This document shows positions 1 to 7,984 of a stretch of 64,000 nucleotides of DNA, in pieces (position 1 is the stretch's first letter; each line of letters begins with the position of its first letter). A program made the translations under genes and the position numbers. The notes below the pieces were generated by a model, which was not told where the DNA came from, did not search any database, and worked only from the letters and a program-made list of their open reading frames with translations. Origin of the DNA: JAPULR01 sp963665075 (GTDB lineage: Bacteria > Chloroflexota > Dehalococcoidia > Lucifugimonadales > GCA-2712585); assembly GCA_963665075.1 (NCBI GenBank), contig OY762063.1:992001-1056000 (forward strand), written 5' to 3'.

Positions 1-216
1 ATGATGCAGCTCGGCTCCGACGGAGTCTTCGTCGGCTCCGGCATCTTCAAGTCCTCCAACCCGCCCCTCATGGCCAAGGCAATCGTCGAGGCCGTCACCT
101 ACTACCAGGACCCCGAAATCGTCGCTAAGGTATCGAGGGGTTTGGGAGACGCCATGCCCGGCCTATCCGTCAGGGAGCTGAAGGAGGGGGAACTCCTCGC
201 CACAAGAGGCTGGTAG
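1..216 (+). CDS. pdxS: Pyridoxal 5'-phosphate synthase lyase subunit PdxS (3' end only)
   Basis: The C-terminal 71 residues of PdxS; the 5' part lies outside the window. The stretch GSDGVFVGSGIFKSSNP is the conserved phosphate-binding region near the C-terminus of this TIM-barrel enzyme. PdxS condenses ribose 5-phosphate, glyceraldehyde 3-phosphate and ammonia to PLP in the cytosol. The ammonia comes from the glutaminase PdxT, whose gene follows after about 35 bases, so the two probably form one operon. The reading frame is open from base 1 and ends at TAG 214-216. Identification is secure; only the tail can be judged. Confidence 0.96.
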   Translation: MMQLGSDGVFVGSGIFKSSNPPLMAKAIVEAVTYYQDPEIVAKVSRGLGDAMPGLSVRELKEGELLATRGW

Positions 217-250
217 AAGACTTCTGACCTCAGCGCCATTGCAAGAACCT

Positions 251-835
251 ATGCTCACCGTCGGCGTGGTCGCAGTCCAGGGCGATTTTGCCAGGCACGT
301 CGCTCTTCTCAAAGAGTTGAACGTCGCCACCCGCGAGGTGCGCTTGCCGGAGGACCTGGAAGGTCTTGACGCCCTGATCATGCCCGGCGGCGAGAGCACG
401 ACCTTTCGCCACCTCTTCGACCTCTACGGCCTGGCCGAACCTATTGCCGCCCTTGCCGCCTCCGGAGTTCCCACGTGGGGCACCTGCGCCGGCATGATAA
501 TGATGGCCTCCGAGCTTGAAGACCCCCGCCCGCAACCCCTCGGCCTCATGGACGTGACCGTCAGCCGAAACGCCTACGGCCGCCAGGTGGATAGCTTCGT
601 AATCGATATCAACTTTCCGATTCTCGGCGATGAACCCTTCCACACCGTCTTCATCCGCGCCCCCGCCGCCACCCGCGTCGGCTCCGACGTGGAAGTCCTC
701 GGCGCCCTCCCCGACGGCACCCCCGTCGCCCTCCGACAAGACAATATGCTGGTGACGTCTTTCCACCCCGAACTCACCGGAGACACCCGCTTCCACCAAT
801 ACTTCCTCAGCCTGATTAACCCATGCCATAGGTGA
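251..835 (+). CDS. pdxT: Pyridoxal 5'-phosphate synthase glutaminase subunit PdxT
   Basis: Class I glutamine amidotransferase subunit (194 aa) that hydrolyses glutamine and passes ammonia to PdxS. Visible family marks are the N-terminal VGVVAVQGDFARH, the oxyanion loop PGGEST, the nucleophile Cys in GTCAGM, and the catalytic His-Glu pair in SFHPEL near the C-terminus. Length is normal for PdxT. A TTG at 239 is in frame, but ATG 251 gives the usual N-terminus (MLTVGVVAVQG) and is preferred. It directly follows pdxS, the standard deoxyxylulose-independent B6 pair. Eight bases separate its stop from the next gene. Confidence 0.96.
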   Translation: MLTVGVVAVQGDFARHVALLKELNVATREVRLPEDLEGLDALIMPGGESTTFRHLFDLYGLAEPIAALAASGVPTWGTCAGMIMMASELEDPRPQPLGLMDVTVSRNAYGRQVDSFVIDINFPILGDEPFHTVFIRAPAATRVGSDVEVLGALPDGTPVALRQDNMLVTSFHPELTGDTRFHQYFLSLINPCHR

Positions 836-842
836 ACCGACC

Positions 843-2381
843 TTGATAGAACCCCAAACCCAACAGCTTGAACGCCATATCCAGGACGACCTGGACCTCC
901 TCCTCCAATGCCTCCCTTCCCGCGTCGTCGGACCCCTCCGCGACATGACCGACCTCAGCGACCTTCTGGAAGTCGTCCTCGACCTCGCCCGCCCGCCGGA
1001 GGCCCGCTTCCCCCACGGCGACGTCATCCTGGACACCGACGAGGTCACACCCGCCGACCTGGACTACGTAACCTCCCGCATCGGCGAGTTCGGCGACGAC
1101 AACCGATCCGGCATCGAACGCACCCTCCACCGCATCTCCGCCATCCGCAACCGCAAGGGCCGCATCCTCGGCATCACCTGCCGCGTCGGTCGCGCCGTCT
1201 ACGGCACCATCGCCACCATCGAAGACCTGGTATTCTCCGGCAAGAACATCCTACTCCTTGGACGACCCGGCGTCGGCAAGACCACCATGCTGCGCGAAGT
1301 CAGCCGCGTCCTCGCCGACAACGCCAGGAAGCGCGTCATCGTCGTCGACACATCCAACGAAATCGCCGGCGACGGGGACATCCCCCACCCCGCCATCGGC
1401 CACGCCCGCCGCATGCAGGTCGCCTCCTCCAACCTCCAGCACGCCGTCATGATTGAAGCTGTCGAAAACCACATGCCCCAGGTCATCGTCATCGACGAAA
1501 TGGGTACGGAACTCGAAGCCGCAGCCGCCCGCACTATCGCCGAGCGCGGCGTCCAGCTTATCGCCACCGCCCACGGCAACTCCCTGGACAACCTCATCCT
1601 CAACCCCACCCTCTCCGACCTGGTCGGCGGCATCCAGACCGTCACGTTGGGCGACGACGAAGCCCGCTACCGCGGCACCCAGAAGAGCGTCCTGGAGCGT
1701 AAAGCCCCGCCCACCTTCGACGTGGTTGTCGAGATTCAGAGTTGGGACACCGTCGCAGTCCACGACGACGTCGCCAAAGTCGTCGATTCCTGGCTGAGAG
1801 GCTACCCCCTCGTCCCTCAAGTCCGCCGCCTCGACGAAGCCGGGCAGGTCGTCAAGGACAGCCAATCCGCGTCCATCGATGAGGCCCCCCCGTCCCCAAC
1901 GGCTTCTCCCTTCGCCAACGATTCCCTCGCTCCCCGCATCTTCCTATTCGGCGTGGGCCGCGACAAGCTGGAACAGGCCGCCGACAACTCCGGCGTCAAC
2001 GTGGAAATCGTCACCGACCTCCGCCACGCCGACCTCATCCTCACCACCAAGTCCCACTACAAGCGCGGCGCCAGGGTCATCCGCATCGCCGAGGAGTCCG
2101 GCTCCCCCGTCCACGTCGTCCGCAAAAACACCGCCGCCCAGGTCCAGCAGTTCCTCCGCGGCCAGCAGCGACGCAGCAACGGCGACAAGAACCTCAACGT
2201 CGCCCTTCAGGAAGCCCACGAAGCCGCCCAGAGCATCCTCGACGGCGAGGAATGCGTGGACCTCGCTTCCCAGCGCGCCTACGTCCGCCGCCTCCAGCAC
2301 CTCCTCGCCCAGAAGTACAACCTCGGCTCGCTCAGCATCGGCGTCGATCCCCGCCGCCACGTCCGCCTCCTCCGCAAATAG
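843..2381 (+). CDS. ycf45-like AAA ATPase with C-terminal R3H domain
   Basis: A 512-residue P-loop ATPase. The Walker A is GRPGVGKTT (about residues 140-148) and the Walker B-like VIVIDEMGTE follows near residue 220, with ATAHGNSL further on, as in the SpoIIIAA/ycf45 family. A less conserved, Pro/Ser-rich stretch separates this from a C-terminal R3H domain. There RRLQH supplies the R-x3-H signature, followed by GSLSIGVDPRRHVRLL. R3H domains bind single-stranded nucleic acid, so an RNA- or DNA-related ATPase role is inferred; the exact function is unknown. The start is TTG 843. It sits between pdxT and tmk on the same strand with short gaps, probably in one transcript. Confidence 0.88.
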   Translation: MIEPQTQQLERHIQDDLDLLLQCLPSRVVGPLRDMTDLSDLLEVVLDLARPPEARFPHGDVILDTDEVTPADLDYVTSRIGEFGDDNRSGIERTLHRISAIRNRKGRILGITCRVGRAVYGTIATIEDLVFSGKNILLLGRPGVGKTTMLREVSRVLADNARKRVIVVDTSNEIAGDGDIPHPAIGHARRMQVASSNLQHAVMIEAVENHMPQVIVIDEMGTELEAAAARTIAERGVQLIATAHGNSLDNLILNPTLSDLVGGIQTVTLGDDEARYRGTQKSVLERKAPPTFDVVVEIQSWDTVAVHDDVAKVVDSWLRGYPLVPQVRRLDEAGQVVKDSQSASIDEAPPSPTASPFANDSLAPRIFLFGVGRDKLEQAADNSGVNVEIVTDLRHADLILTTKSHYKRGARVIRIAEESGSPVHVVRKNTAAQVQQFLRGQQRRSNGDKNLNVALQEAHEAAQSILDGEECVDLASQRAYVRRLQHLLAQKYNLGSLSIGVDPRRHVRLLRK

Positions 2382-2391
2382 GACGCTCCCA

Positions 2392-2997
2392 ATGCCCCCC
2401 TTCATAGTCTTCGAAGGCATCGACGGCTCCGGCAAGACAACCCAGATAGAACTCCTCCGACAAACCCTCGTCGCCAATGGCCACAACCCCCTCGTCACCC
2501 AGGAACCCGACGGAACCCCTCTTGGAGAAGCGGCGGGACGCTGGCTGAGAGGCTACCCCGACCTCTCCCCCCTGACCGAGCTCCTACTCTTCCAAGCCGC
2601 CCGCGCAGAGCACGTGTCAAAAGTCATCCAACCCGCCCTGGACGCCGGCCGCATCGTCCTATGCGACCGCTTCACCGCCTCGACGATAGCCTACCAGTCT
2701 TGCGGACGCGGCCTCGACCTCCAAATGATTGAAGACCTCAACCGCCTCGCTACCAACAACCTCCAACCCGCCCTGACCATCTTCCTGGATCTGCCGCCGG
2801 AAGCGATCCGAACCCGCAAACAATCCGATACACTTGATGAAATCGAAAAGCAAAACCTTGACTTCTATCGCAGAATCCGCCAAGGCTACCAAACCCTCGC
2901 CGCCGACAACCCCGACACCTGGCTCACCATCGACGGCACGCTGCCAAAAGAGACCATCGCCGAAATGGTCTGGACCCACGTCCACCCCCTCCTCTAA
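2392..2997 (+). CDS. tmk: Thymidylate kinase
   Basis: dTMP kinase (201 aa), phosphorylating dTMP to dTDP for DNA synthesis. It begins MPPFIVFEGIDGSGKTTQ, where GIDGSGKTT is the P-loop. The nucleoside-binding DRFTASTIAYQ motif and a later Arg/Lys-rich segment (EAIRTRKQSD) that serves as the LID region are also visible. Length is typical. The reading frame is open far upstream inside the R3H gene, but ATG 2392 starts exactly at the conserved N-terminus, 10 bases after the previous stop. The gene ends convergent with the amidohydrolase on the other strand, separated by a palindrome-bearing spacer. Confidence 0.96.
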   Translation: MPPFIVFEGIDGSGKTTQIELLRQTLVANGHNPLVTQEPDGTPLGEAAGRWLRGYPDLSPLTELLLFQAARAEHVSKVIQPALDAGRIVLCDRFTASTIAYQSCGRGLDLQMIEDLNRLATNNLQPALTIFLDLPPEAIRTRKQSDTLDEIEKQNLDFYRRIRQGYQTLAADNPDTWLTIDGTLPKETIAEMVWTHVHPLL

Positions 2998-3015
2998 CCC
3001 AATCGCCATCCCGTA

Positions 3016-3092
3016 GGCGCGGGCTTCAAACCCGCCCTTCCTACGTAGGGGGCAGTCGCAAGCGAAGGGGCGGTTCGCGAACCGCCCCTTCG
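3016..3092. repeat. Palindromic repeat pair between convergent genes
   Basis: Two hairpin-forming elements lie between tmk and the first amidohydrolase. The first (3016-3045) pairs GGCGCGGG with a following CCCGCC around CTTCAAA. The second is a perfect 30-base palindrome at 3063-3092 centred on TTCGCGAA. Related sequences recur at 4300, 20126, 39580, 61232, 61500 and 61749. In this convergent position it could work as a bidirectional terminator, but no T-run follows, so a REP-like identity is equally likely. Confidence 0.8.
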
Positions 3093-3116
3093 GAAGTCTT
3101 GCCAGTCCGGTAGACA

Positions 3117-4259
3117 CTACATCTGAGGGACTTTGTCGCCGTAGAGGCGGGCGGAGTTGTCCCACAGAATCTTCTTCATGTGGTCGCGGGAGATGGGCTG
3201 GTCGAGGAAGGCGTCCACGGCGCCGGGGAAGGGCGCGTCCGGGTGGGGGTAGTCGGTGTTGAAGATGATGTTCTCCCCGTCCATGTACTCCACCACCTGC
3301 TTGAGCGCGCCCTCGTCGGCGTCGCAGGCGATGAAGCACTGCCGCTTGAAGTATTCGCTGGGCATCAGGCCAACGCCGCCGTTGGACTCCGCGTGCTCTC
3401 GGAGGAAGACGCCCTGACGTCCTTCCGTGTGGTCGTCCAGTCGGGCGAGCCAGAAGGGGAGCCAGCCGGCGTTGGACTCGTAGAAGGCGGCCTTCATGTT
3501 GGGGTAGCGCTCCAGGACGCCGCCGTATATCATGCCGCCGAGGGCCAGCATCGCGCCGACGGGGTGCATGAGGGCGTGGTTCAGCGCGCCGTACTTCTTG
3601 CGGATGGGGTCGAAGGATTGCGCCAGCGGGTGGGAGGCGCTGCCGTGCCAGCAGACGGGTATGCCGGTTTCCTCCAGCGCCTGCCAGTAGGGATCGTAGT
3701 CCTCGTCTCCCCAGGAGTTTTCGATTGTCATCGAGGGGTGGAAGATGCCCGCCACGTGGGGGGATTCGGCCATGCGGTAGATCTCGGCCACGCCTGCTTT
3801 GAGGTCCGCTGAGGTGGCGTGGGCGATGGCCATGACGCGACCGCCGGAGTCGGAGCAGTAGTCCACGGCCCAGTCGTTGTAGGCAGTGACCAGAGCGGCG
3901 TGAAGTTCGGGGTCTTTCGCCCAGACGTTGGAGCCGAGAAGCTGGCAGTTGGTGGGGAAGGCGATGGCTACGTCGATGCCTTCGCTGTCCATGTCCTTCA
4001 GACGTTCGGGCATGGCCCACCAGGAACGGTAGGCGTCGCCGTAGCGGTCTTCCATGTGGCGGAACGTCTCGTCGCTGGAGGCGATGATCTTGCCTTCGGG
4101 ATAGATTTCGCAGGGGCCGTAGGTGTGGATTATCTTGCCGGTGTGACCAATTATGTTCGGCGCGCGGTGGGCGAAGGCCGAGGGCATGTAGTTTTCCCAC
4201 ATGTCCATCGGTTCCTGGAGATGGCCGTCGCCGTCGATGACTTTGAGTCCGTTTTTCAT
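3117..4259 (-). CDS. Amidohydrolase-2 family metal-dependent hydrolase (first of three)
   Basis: A 380-residue TIM-barrel protein of the amidohydrolase_2 (ACMSD-like) group. It opens MKNGLKVIDGDGHLQEP, has CWHGSASHP in the middle, and ends with FNTDYPHPDAPFPG, the characteristic C-terminal Asp-x-Pro-His metal-site segment. Such enzymes hydrolyse or decarboxylate small aromatic or cyclic acids; the substrate cannot be told from sequence. The frame is open 57 bases further up, but ATG 4259 has AAGGAG just upstream and matches the paralogue's N-terminus. It is the last gene of a three-paralogue run transcribed leftwards, suggesting a shared catabolic role. Confidence 0.9.
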   Translation of the reverse strand: MKNGLKVIDGDGHLQEPMDMWENYMPSAFAHRAPNIIGHTGKIIHTYGPCEIYPEGKIIASSDETFRHMEDRYGDAYRSWWAMPERLKDMDSEGIDVAIAFPTNCQLLGSNVWAKDPELHAALVTAYNDWAVDYCSDSGGRVMAIAHATSADLKAGVAEIYRMAESPHVAGIFHPSMTIENSWGDEDYDPYWQALEETGIPVCWHGSASHPLAQSFDPIRKKYGALNHALMHPVGAMLALGGMIYGGVLERYPNMKAAFYESNAGWLPFWLARLDDHTEGRQGVFLREHAESNGGVGLMPSEYFKRQCFIACDADEGALKQVVEYMDGENIIFNTDYPHPDAPFPGAVDAFLDQPISRDHMKKILWDNSARLYGDKVPQM

Positions 4260-4299
4260 TTGGTTCTCCTTATCTTTAGTGTTGAGTTCAGGTCTGGCG

Positions 4300-4326
4300 C
4301 AGGGGCGGGTTTGCAACCCGCCCCTG
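4300..4326. repeat. Palindromic repeat CAGGGGCGGG...CCCGCCCCTG
   Basis: A near-perfect inverted repeat with arms CAGGGGCGGGTT and AACCCGCCCCTG around TGC, in the short gap between two amidohydrolase genes. It belongs to the same G-rich palindrome family as 3016-3092 and 39581-39605. It could affect mRNA processing between the cistrons, but function is unknown. Confidence 0.8.
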
Positions 4327-4342
4327 CAAGTTGGCGGTGGGG

Positions 4343-5488
4343 TTAGTTTCTGCCAGCGAGGAGGCGGGGGCCGTAGAGGCCGACGGAGTTGTCCCAGAGG
4401 ATCTTCCGCTTTGACTCGTCGGAGATGGGCTGCTCCAGCATGTTAGGCACCGGCTCCTCCGGGGCGGGAGCGTCCGGGTGGGGGTAGTCGGTGTTGAAGA
4501 TGATGTTGTCGTCGCCCACATAGTTTATGACGAACCCGATGGAGGGTTCGTCGGCGTCGGCGGCCACGTAGCACTGGCGGGCGAAGTACTCCTGGGGAGT
4601 GGCCTGCAGGGGCTTTTCGTCGAAGAAGACGGATTGCCTGCCCTCGCAGCACTTCTCCAGCCGGTTGAGCCAGAAGGGCACCCACCCGGCGTTGCCCTCC
4701 AGGATGGAAATCCGCATCTTGGGGAAGCGGTCGAGGATGCCGCCGTACATGAAATGGCCGATGGAGATCATGTTCTCGAAAGGGAAGCCGATGGCTTGGG
4801 TGAGGGCGCGGAAGGCCCCGTCCAGCTGGTTGTAGCGGTCGGTGGACTGGGGGCCGCCGGGGCCGCCGCCGTGGAGGGATAGGGGAAAGTCGAGTTCCTC
4901 ACAGGCTTCCCAGAGGGGGTCGTAGTCGGGCTGATGCCACCAGGTTCCGTCCACGGGCTTGGGCATCTGGAGGGAGACGGCGCCAAGCTCGCCAACGGCG
5001 CGGCGGGCTTCCTTCACGAACTCGTCGATGTTGCCGCCGGGCACGATGGCTACGAACTTCAGCCTGTCCGGGTTGGTGGCGCAGAAGTCGGCGGCCCAGT
5101 TGTTGTAGGCGCGGGAGAGGGCGGCGCCGAGGGGGGCGTTGGTGAAGGAGACGGTCATGGCGATCTGGGCGTTGGTGGCGAGGCAGACCTGCAGGTCCCA
5201 GCCGACGCGGTCCATGTCCTCGATGCGGCTTTCGACGCTCCACCAGTTGTTGTAGCCGTTGGTGAAGCGAACGGGGATGTCCTGGGTGAGGGTCTTGGCG
5301 CGGAGAGCGCCTGCGAACTGGTCGCCGGGGATGTGTTCGCTGGGCTTGTAGGTGAGGAGGGCGCGCTCCCAGACCCGGTCGATGATGGGGCGGTCGGCGT
5401 GAAATTCGGGCTCCACGTACCTGTCCCACATGTCGACGGGCTCGTACATGTGACCGTCGCCGTCGATGACTTTGTATCCGTTATACAT
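4343..5488 (-). CDS. Amidohydrolase-2 family metal-dependent hydrolase (second of three)
   Basis: A 381-residue paralogue of its downstream neighbour. It starts MYNGYKVIDGDGHMYEPVD, contains LSLHGGGPGGP where the first paralogue has CWHGSASHP, and ends with FNTDYPHPDAPAPEEP. The N-terminal metal motif reads D-G-D-G-H in both, rather than the HxH of classical amidohydrolases, as is common in this branch. The start ATG 5488 is preceded by a good AAGGAGG. It is most similar to the gene at 3117 and less so to the one at 5573, so a recent tandem duplication is likely. Substrate unknown. Confidence 0.9.
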   Translation of the reverse strand: MYNGYKVIDGDGHMYEPVDMWDRYVEPEFHADRPIIDRVWERALLTYKPSEHIPGDQFAGALRAKTLTQDIPVRFTNGYNNWWSVESRIEDMDRVGWDLQVCLATNAQIAMTVSFTNAPLGAALSRAYNNWAADFCATNPDRLKFVAIVPGGNIDEFVKEARRAVGELGAVSLQMPKPVDGTWWHQPDYDPLWEACEELDFPLSLHGGGPGGPQSTDRYNQLDGAFRALTQAIGFPFENMISIGHFMYGGILDRFPKMRISILEGNAGWVPFWLNRLEKCCEGRQSVFFDEKPLQATPQEYFARQCYVAADADEPSIGFVINYVGDDNIIFNTDYPHPDAPAPEEPVPNMLEQPISDESKRKILWDNSVGLYGPRLLAGRN

Positions 5489-5533
5489 TTTGTGCCTCCT
5501 TGGGTTGATGTTCTATCGCCCATTCCCCGCCCC

Positions 5534-5557
5534 TGGATTCCCGCTTTCGCGGGAACA
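5534..5557. repeat. Palindromic repeat, ATTCCCGC..GCGGGAA family
   Basis: A single copy of the widespread hairpin TTCCCGCTTTCGCGGGAA, located between two amidohydrolase genes. The same core occurs more than twenty times in this window, usually as TGGATTCCCGCCTGCGCGGG followed by AATGACGG. Confidence 0.8.
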
Positions 5558-5572
5558 AGTTATTGGGGTTGG

Positions 5573-6769
5573 TTATTGGCCCATGCGGTATTTCTTGACG
5601 GCGTTGTCGCAGGTTATCTTGCGGACGGTTTCGTCGTCCAGCTGCCCCATCGTGTTCTTGATGACCTGCTTGGAGTCGGGCCAGACGCCGTCTGGGTGGG
5701 GGTAGTCGGAACCCCAGATGAGATTGTCAACGCCGATGTAGTCGGCCATGTGGCCGACGCAGGGGTCCTGCTGGAAGGTGGTCGCGCCCTGACGATACCA
5801 GTATTCGCTGGGCTTCAGGTCGAGGGGCGGGTCGAACTTCTTGTCCATGAGGCCGTCGTTGTACTTGATGTCCATGCGCTCGATGACGAAAGGAATCCAG
5901 CCGGCGCCGCATTCGCCGAGGACGAACTGGAAGTTCGGGAAGCGCTGGCACGCGCCGCTCATGATGACGCTGACGAGCCATTCGGAGCCGGCAAGCTGGC
6001 CCAGGGGCGCGCTGGCGGCCTGGAAGGCGAGCTGGTTCTGGGAGGGGGCGTCGGAGAGGTAGGCGTCGGCGAAGTCAGCCTCGTCCTCCGGAGGCTTGAC
6101 CTTGATGCCGCCGCCCCCGCCGATGTGGAAGGAGATGGGCATTTGGGTCTCGGCGGCGGCCTCCCAAAGAGGATCCCAGTAGCCGTCGCGGACGTAGATA
6201 GGCTGGAGAATGCCGCCGACATAGAGGTCGGAGCCGCGGAGGCCGAGGGCGGCGACTCGGCGGAGTTCCTCGCCGGCGACGACGGGGTCGTGGACGGGAA
6301 CGCAGGCGAGGGCGTACCAGCGGCCGGGGCGTTGGTTGCAGAAGTCGGCGACCCAGTCGTTGTAGACACGGAAGGTGGCTTCGACGATTTCGGGATCCTT
6401 GATGCGGATGCCGGCGGAAGTCATGCCGTAGAGAACTTCGGCGTCGACGCCGTCGAGGGACATGTCATTCATGCGGAGGTCAGGGTCGGTGGGATGGTAG
6501 CGTCCTTCGTCCATGCCGTCGAGGAAGCCCATCTCAATCATGCGGTCCATGCGGCGGAAGCGGTTCTTGAGGGTGGGTAGGAAGCTGAAGCCCGCGCCGC
6601 CAGCGACGCCTAGGACTTGGTCGCCCACAATCCAGCGTTCGCCTTCGTCAGTCTCGGAGACGAGGGGCATCCGGGGTTTGAGGGCTTGGGGAGCGTTATC
6701 TACGAAGAGGTCTCCGGGGAGCCAGCTCATGTCAACGTGGGAGTCGCCAGAAACGAGATTGTATTGCAT
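5573..6769 (-). CDS. Amidohydrolase-2 family metal-dependent hydrolase (third of three)
   Basis: A 398-residue member of the same superfamily, more divergent than the two downstream copies. The N-terminus reads MQYNLVSGDSHVDMSW, with the metal-binding SGDSH; a central His segment is ISFHIGGGGG; the C-terminal signature is WGSDYPHPDGVW. It is the first gene of the leftward three-gene run. The start at 6769 begins directly at the conserved motif. Proteins of this type are often annotated as generic 'amidohydrolase' or 6-methylsalicylate decarboxylase-like; no finer assignment is justified. Confidence 0.9.
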   Translation of the reverse strand: MQYNLVSGDSHVDMSWLPGDLFVDNAPQALKPRMPLVSETDEGERWIVGDQVLGVAGGAGFSFLPTLKNRFRRMDRMIEMGFLDGMDEGRYHPTDPDLRMNDMSLDGVDAEVLYGMTSAGIRIKDPEIVEATFRVYNDWVADFCNQRPGRWYALACVPVHDPVVAGEELRRVAALGLRGSDLYVGGILQPIYVRDGYWDPLWEAAAETQMPISFHIGGGGGIKVKPPEDEADFADAYLSDAPSQNQLAFQAASAPLGQLAGSEWLVSVIMSGACQRFPNFQFVLGECGAGWIPFVIERMDIKYNDGLMDKKFDPPLDLKPSEYWYRQGATTFQQDPCVGHMADYIGVDNLIWGSDYPHPDGVWPDSKQVIKNTMGQLDDETVRKITCDNAVKKYRMGQ

Positions 6770-6942
6770 GGGTGCCTCCGAGGTTAGGGGGATGTTCCAA
6801 CAATATACTACATTTTGGGGATTGTGGTAACTGCGGCGAGCTCCAATTGACGCTTAGCAAGCCAATTTGATATGCACTAGTATGAAATCCACACCGTGAT
6901 GACCTGTTGTAAAATATGTCTATATCAGATGCAGAGGCTGCA

Positions 6943-7146
6943 ATGAAGCGGATTGATGCGGAGCAGTTCAAGAAGCAGTGTATGGCGTTGTTGGATACAT
7001 TGGACGTTGAGGGTTTGGTGGTGACGAAGCGAGGGAAACCGGTGGCGAGGGTGCTTCCTTACGATGGCGGGGATTGGTACCTGATCGGCAGTTTGCGGCA
7101 CAAGCTGAAAGTCAAGGGAGACGTTTTCTCGACGGGGCTTTGGTGA
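6943..7146 (+). CDS. Phd/YefM-type antitoxin-like protein without visible toxin
   Basis: A 67-residue protein starting MKRIDAEQFKKQCMALLD with VVTKRGKPVARVLP in the middle. That is the usual order of Phd/YefM antitoxins: an 'AxxFKxxCLALLD' helix followed by a TKRGKPVA strand and turn. The frame opens at 6916, but ATG 6943 fits the family start and has AGAGG upstream. The C-terminal part continues through a GDWYLIGSL segment rather than ending in a typical toxin-binding tail. Only a 16-codon reading frame overlaps its stop, so the expected PIN or RelE partner is missing. The codon bias looks less G/C-rich than in neighbouring genes. Confidence 0.65.
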   Translation: MKRIDAEQFKKQCMALLDTLDVEGLVVTKRGKPVARVLPYDGGDWYLIGSLRHKLKVKGDVFSTGLW

Positions 7147-7283
7147 TGCGGGATAAGGTAATGAGGCGACCAGGTTTGGCGCCGATGGCGTTATGAGAAG
7201 GTGGGAAATCTCTATCTTTGGCAGGCGCTGGTTGGTGGTGATAGAATGCGGGTTGGAAATATAAGGAGGGTTCGGAGGACAAG

Positions 7284-7613
7284 ATGAGGGAAGTTGAGAC
7301 GCAGACGGACGATATTCTCTGGCCTGACACGATAGCTCCCACACGTAGCCTTGACGAGACGGTTGACTTGGGCAGGGAGATTTACGAGCGGGACATTCGT
7401 CGAGAGGTGGAGAAGGTCCACGTTGGAAAGATTTGCGCGATAGACGTGGACAGCGGTTCTTGGGCATTGGGAGATGATAGGGCTATTCCGGACGATGAGG
7501 TCGCGGTGGCGCGTCTCCGAAAGAAGAGGCCGGAGGCGGCAAACATCTATTGCGAGCGAGTTGGATATGCCGGGGCGCGTAGTTTTGGCGGAGCCATGCG
7601 GAGGATTGATTGA
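7284..7613 (+). CDS. Uncharacterised protein paired with a retropepsin-like protease
   Basis: A 109-residue protein of unknown function; I do not recognise a named domain. Notable segments are LGREIYERDIRREVE, CAIDVDSGSWALGDD and ERVGYAGARSFGG. A GGAGG lies just before ATG 7284. It overlaps the following protease gene by four bases (TTGA), so the two are translationally coupled. A second, broken copy of this gene is at 53120-53410, where the same segments are conserved and the same four-base overlap remains. That recurrence supports a real two-gene unit, possibly of toxin-antitoxin or other mobile type. Confidence 0.7.
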   Translation: MREVETQTDDILWPDTIAPTRSLDETVDLGREIYERDIRREVEKVHVGKICAIDVDSGSWALGDDRAIPDDEVAVARLRKKRPEAANIYCERVGYAGARSFGGAMRRID

Positions 7614-7981
7614 TAAAGGGGCAGGTTAATGACGCGTTGGAAGTGCTGGTGCGTCTGGTTATTCAAGGCTCTTCGGGGAGAACGCGGGAGATAGAGGCGG
7701 TTGTTGATACGGGATTCAATGGTTTTCTGACTCTGGCGCCGGCGTTGGCGACGGAATTGGGGTTGCCCCTTATCGACAGAATCCTAGCGCTATTGGCCGA
7801 TGGCTCAGAGGTGCGATTGAATGTTCATGGCGTTTTGGTGGACTGGGATGGCGAACGTAGGTATGTCAAGGCTGACGCAACGGGCAGTAGGCCGCTTGTT
7901 GGAATGGGACTGTTGCGAGGGCATAGCTTGTATGCTGAGATGATGGAGGGGGGACGGGTGGTTATCGAAGCGCAAGGATAG
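7610..7981 (+). CDS. Clan AA (retropepsin-like) aspartic protease
   Basis: A 123-residue single-domain protein with the active-site strand EAVVDTGFNGFLTL, the D-T-G triad of clan AA aspartic proteases. It is followed by LGLPLI and the second structural strand with GMGLLRGHSL, which takes the place of the usual conserved 'GxxLL' motif. Such short bacterial proteins would act as homodimers. Start is TTG 7610 (MIKGQVNDALEV), overlapping the stop of the preceding gene. Substrate unknown; a role in cleaving its coupled partner is only a guess. Confidence 0.82.
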   Translation: MIKGQVNDALEVLVRLVIQGSSGRTREIEAVVDTGFNGFLTLAPALATELGLPLIDRILALLADGSEVRLNVHGVLVDWDGERRYVKADATGSRPLVGMGLLRGHSLYAEMMEGGRVVIEAQG

Positions 7982-7984
7982 GGG

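Noticed and set aside
4934..6580. 548-codon plus-strand open frame across two amidohydrolase genes
   Set aside because: It is an antisense shadow, low in complexity (Gly/Val/Asp-rich), over genes with clear conserved motifs on the other strand; GC-rich third positions keep it open.
7146..7196. Sixteen-codon frame overlapping the Phd-like gene stop as a toxin
   Set aside because: Too short and without PIN, RelE or Doc features; probably chance.
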